From contig JAFGNQ010000181.1 of the NCBI GenBank assembly GCA_016926925.1, positions 1 to 7,986 on the forward strand: 7,986 nucleotides of DNA. The letters run 5' to 3'. The DNA comes from Candidatus Aminicenantota bacterium. GTDB lineage: Bacteria > Acidobacteriota > Aminicenantia > Aminicenantales > Aminicenantaceae. The position numbers and the translations under genes are program-made. Each line of letters starts with the position of its first letter. The first letter of the stretch is position 1. The notes beneath the pieces are model-generated. The model searched no databases, was not told where the DNA came from, and was given only the letters and a program-made list of their open reading frames with translations. Positions 6,169 through 7,986 of this stretch are shown piece by piece.

Positions 6169-6255
6169 ATGAAAAAACGTCGAGGGTGCATCCGTGTCCG
6201 GATACTCGTCTTGTTGATATTCATCGTTTATCTGGTATTGCTTTTTATGACATAG
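6169..6255 (+). CDS. 28-residue single-helix membrane microprotein
   Basis: ATG at 6169 opens a 28-codon frame closed by TAG at 6253-6255. It has a good ribosome site, AGGAG, overlapping the end of the GntR gene and placed 8 nt before the ATG; the start is 2 nt after the GntR stop. The product begins with seven strongly basic or small residues (MKKRRGC), then RVR, followed by an unbroken hydrophobic run of about 16 residues (ILVLLIFIVYLVLLFM) and ends in Thr. That layout predicts one transmembrane helix with the positive N-terminus in the cytoplasm. The ABC ATPase gene starts 41 nt later with its own AAAGGAG. It could be a regulatory or structural subunit of the transporter, a signal-anchor peptide, or simply a translational coupler; no family is recognised. 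The single cysteine (C7) is at the membrane boundary. Confidence 0.6.
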   Translation: MKKRRGCIRVRILVLLIFIVYLVLLFMT

Positions 6256-6296
6256 GCCCGTTAGACGCGATGGGCATGCGATAAAGGAGTATAGAG

Positions 6297-7169
6297 ATGG
6301 AAAGTGTACTGAAAATACGAGGTCTGAGAAAGGAGTACGACGAATTTGTCCTGGACGACATCTCCTGGGATGTCCCTAAAGGTTACATCATGGGACTCAT
6401 CGGCCCCAACGGCGCCGGAAAGACAACAACCATAAAACTCATCATGAACCTGATCCGTCCCGAATCGGGCGAGATCAAAGTCTTCGGCCTCGATCACAGC
6501 CACAACGAAAAAGAAATTAAGAACCGTATCGGCTATGTGGGGGAGGAACAGTATTTCTACGAATTCCGCAGTCCCGACTGGACCGGTAAATTCGTCAGCC
6601 ATTTTTACAACGATTGGGATGCAGTCAAATTTCAAAATTTACTGGAGGAATTCCAAATCCCATCCAAAAAAATGATTCGAAAGCTCTCCAAAGGAATGAA
6701 GGTCAAGCTGTCTCTGGCACTCGCTATCTCCCACAATCCGGAACTCATTATACTGGATGAACCCACATCGGGTTTGGATCCCGTAATCCGCAGAGACGTT
6801 CTCGATTTCCTACAAACCGTTACACAGGAAGGAAACACATCCGTAATCATCTCATCTCATATAACCGCCGATATCGCCCGCATCGCCGATTACATCACCT
6901 ATATGGTCAACGGCAGGATAGCCCTCGTTGCGGCTAAAGACGATCTCCAAGCCAATTGGAAGAAAATCCACTTCTCCAAAGGAACGCTGGACGAACGGAT
7001 AATCCTCATCTTGAGTAAAGTCGAGGATCACATGTTCGGAAGCTCGGGCATCACTCAAAAATACCTCGAGATAAAGGATGCACTCAAAAAGGGTATTGCC
7101 GACGGAGATATCAAGATCGAGAACGTGGGCCTCGATGACATTCTCATATCTCTCGTCAAAGGAAAGTAG
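6297..7169 (+). CDS. ABC transporter ATP-binding protein (YtrB/BcrA-like)
   Basis: A 290-residue cytoplasmic ATPase subunit. Walker A is GPNGAGKTT at 36-44, the signature is LSKGM at 130-134, Walker B is LIILDEP at 150-156 followed by the D-loop SGLD (158-161), and the switch histidine is H188 in SSHIT. The Q-loop region reads YVGEEQYFYEF (80-90), with acidic residues where most ABC ATPases have PQ; this resembles the variant seen in ATPases linked to YtrA-type regulators. About 80 residues after the nucleotide-binding core (roughly 210-290) form an accessory tail of unknown role. The start has AAAGGAG 7 nt upstream. The stop is only 1 nt from the next start, so translation with the permease is coupled. 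It should pair with that permease as an exporter, possibly for a lipid-like or peptide antibiotic substrate, which the sequence does not identify. Confidence 0.93.
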   Translation: MESVLKIRGLRKEYDEFVLDDISWDVPKGYIMGLIGPNGAGKTTTIKLIMNLIRPESGEIKVFGLDHSHNEKEIKNRIGYVGEEQYFYEFRSPDWTGKFVSHFYNDWDAVKFQNLLEEFQIPSKKMIRKLSKGMKVKLSLALAISHNPELIILDEPTSGLDPVIRRDVLDFLQTVTQEGNTSVIISSHITADIARIADYITYMVNGRIALVAAKDDLQANWKKIHFSKGTLDERIILILSKVEDHMFGSSGITQKYLEIKDALKKGIADGDIKIENVGLDDILISLVKGK

Positions 7170-7170
7170 A

Positions 7171-7830
7171 ATGCGCTACCTGATAAGAAAATTCTCGTTT
7201 TTCTTCGTATCCTTTCTTCTGATTGCACTGGGCGGCATCTTTCCCTTGATGAACTACGACCGCCTTACAGCTCCTGATCCCGGCAGCATACACTTTGCCC
7301 TCACTCTTATGCCCTTCATATTCTGGGTGGTCATCGGAGCCACATGGTCCCATGAACAATGGGAGGACAGATACAACGGATATGCCCTTCTGAGCATACT
7401 CCCTGTAGACGCCGGCGATATCGTAAGAGCCAAATTTACGGTCGTTTTCCTTTCAACGCTTTTCTATGTCCTTTCGGCCGGTATCGTTTTTTTTCTCGTA
7501 TCGAAAAATCCCGGCTACTGGAAACCCAGCATCAGGTTCATGGTCGTCAACGCCAATATCTGCCTCGTGCTGGCGGCGCTCTCTTATGTCGGAATTTTCC
7601 GGTTCGGATATGCGAAATTCGGCAAGTTCATCCTCATATTCTGGTTCCTTCTGTTAATCGCTCCCATTCCCATCAACCAACTTCTTTTGCCCTGGTTGGG
7701 AATATCCCGACTGGACGCCATACGGCAAATATCAAATCTCAACTGGATCGTCGCAACTATCATAGGTATAGGTATTTATCTGGCCCTGATGCAAGTGGCC
7801 ATCAAAATCTATAAAACGGCAAGAAGCTGA
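7171..7830 (+). CDS. ABC-2 type transporter permease
   Basis: A 219-residue inner-membrane protein with six predicted helices at about 9-28, 41-58, 90-110, 124-145, 151-170 and 191-212. Between helices 2 and 3 is a charged loop HEQWEDRYNGY...LLSILPVDAGDIVRAKF (about 61-89), the pattern E..E.....LL.sLPv....iv.aKf found in short ABC-2 permeases linked to GntR/ABC operons. The frame is open from 7078, but the ATG at 7171 is chosen: it is 1 nt after the ATPase stop, has GGAAAG just before it, and begins with a basic residue cluster and the first helix. At six helices it would need to act as a homodimer with two ATPases. No second permease follows, unlike larger Ytr-type operons. The next gene starts 11 nt after the stop. 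Confidence 0.88.
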   Translation: MRYLIRKFSFFFVSFLLIALGGIFPLMNYDRLTAPDPGSIHFALTLMPFIFWVVIGATWSHEQWEDRYNGYALLSILPVDAGDIVRAKFTVVFLSTLFYVLSAGIVFFLVSKNPGYWKPSIRFMVVNANICLVLAALSYVGIFRFGYAKFGKFILIFWFLLLIAPIPINQLLLPWLGISRLDAIRQISNLNWIVATIIGIGIYLALMQVAIKIYKTARS

Positions 7831-7841
7831 TGGAGGAAAAG

Positions 7842-7986
7842 ATGAAAAAACTGATAAAGATTTTAGGGCTTCTCGCAATGGCTGCAGCGGTTCTTTCAGG
7901 TTTCGCCCGAGAGCTCCCGGCCTGTGATACCTGGGTCGCCCTTTCCAACGCCACTTCACTCGGTCTTACCATCCTTGCTAAAAACA
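7842..7986 (+). CDS. Exported C69/secernin-like dipeptidase or Ntn-hydrolase, N-terminal 48 residues (partial)
   Basis: The gene runs off the window after 48 codons. GGAGG lies 5 nt before the ATG and the start is 11 nt after the permease stop, so it belongs to the same operon. Residues 1-22 form a signal peptide (MKKLIK, then a hydrophobic run to about G20). What follows, ACDTWVALSNATSLG (27-41), then LTILAKN at the cut, matches the opening of peptidase family C69 (secernin/dipeptidase A type), in which a cysteine becomes the N-terminal nucleophile after processing and an ATxxGxxIxxKNSDR-like segment follows. C28 would be that nucleophile. The family hydrolyses peptide or other amide bonds; the substrate is unknown here. 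A lipoprotein is less likely because E24 occupies lipobox position -4, though relaxed lipoboxes exist. The call depends on a short segment. Confidence 0.65.
   Translation, partial: MKKLIKILGLLAMAAAVLSGFARELPACDTWVALSNATSLGLTILAKN

Noticed and set aside
7078..7170. Extension of the permease frame upstream of 7171
   Set aside because: It overlaps the conserved-frame 3' end of the ATPase gene, and the 7171 start has a ribosome site and begins directly before the first helix.
1..7986. CRISPR, tRNA, rRNA, insertion sequence, phage or toxin-antitoxin content
   Set aside because: I saw no regular spaced repeats, no tRNA-like cloverleaf, no transposase or integrase motifs, and no terminal inverted repeats with target duplications.

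Overview
The window reads as chromosomal housekeeping and envelope DNA from a diderm (outer-membrane-bearing) bacterium. Supporting signs are a beta-barrel-like secreted protein ending in Phe, the start of a Tat-exported periplasmic methionine sulfoxide reductase, and the MEP-pathway enzyme IspH. The GntR/ABC-2 cassette is of a type common in Firmicutes but also found in spirochaetes and other diderms. I cannot name the genus; a spirochaete or a related anaerobic diderm is only a guess. There is no rRNA, tRNA, CRISPR array, transposase or integrase, and nothing looks like a recent insertion.

Left part, all on the minus strand and read right to left: a secreted outer-membrane-type barrel protein (5062..4313) is followed by a hairpin/T-run terminator. 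Next come a two-part DhaL/FakA + DegV/FakB fusion (4134..2356) and ispH (2279..1434), which ends at a strong intrinsic terminator near 1351-1398. Then a type-I-like polyprenyl diphosphate synthase (1176..121) has its own candidate promoter and is followed 21 nt later by the 5' end of msrP (99..1, running off the window). The theme is membrane lipid and isoprenoid supply: IspH makes IPP/DMAPP, the prenyl synthase lengthens them, and the DhaL-DegV protein probably activates exogenous fatty acids. MsrP repairs oxidised periplasmic proteins.

Middle: an unrecognised four-helix membrane protein (5175..5564, plus strand) is divergent from the barrel gene across about 110 nt.

Right part, plus strand: a tight operon begins at a near-consensus sigma70-type promoter (TTGACA-17-TATACT) with a 7-1-7 perfect palindrome over the predicted transcription start. 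It encodes a YtrA-type GntR repressor, a previously easy-to-miss 28-residue single-helix microprotein, an ABC ATPase, an ABC-2 type permease, and the start of an exported Cys-nucleophile C69/secernin-like hydrolase cut by the window end. The likely logic is a self-repressed exporter or envelope-stress module, in which a ligand or stress releases the GntR protein and induces the pump together with a secreted hydrolase.

No clearly new system is proven here. The best candidates for something under-described are the microprotein and C69 hydrolase inside the GntR-ABC operon, and the single-chain FakA-FakB-like fusion.
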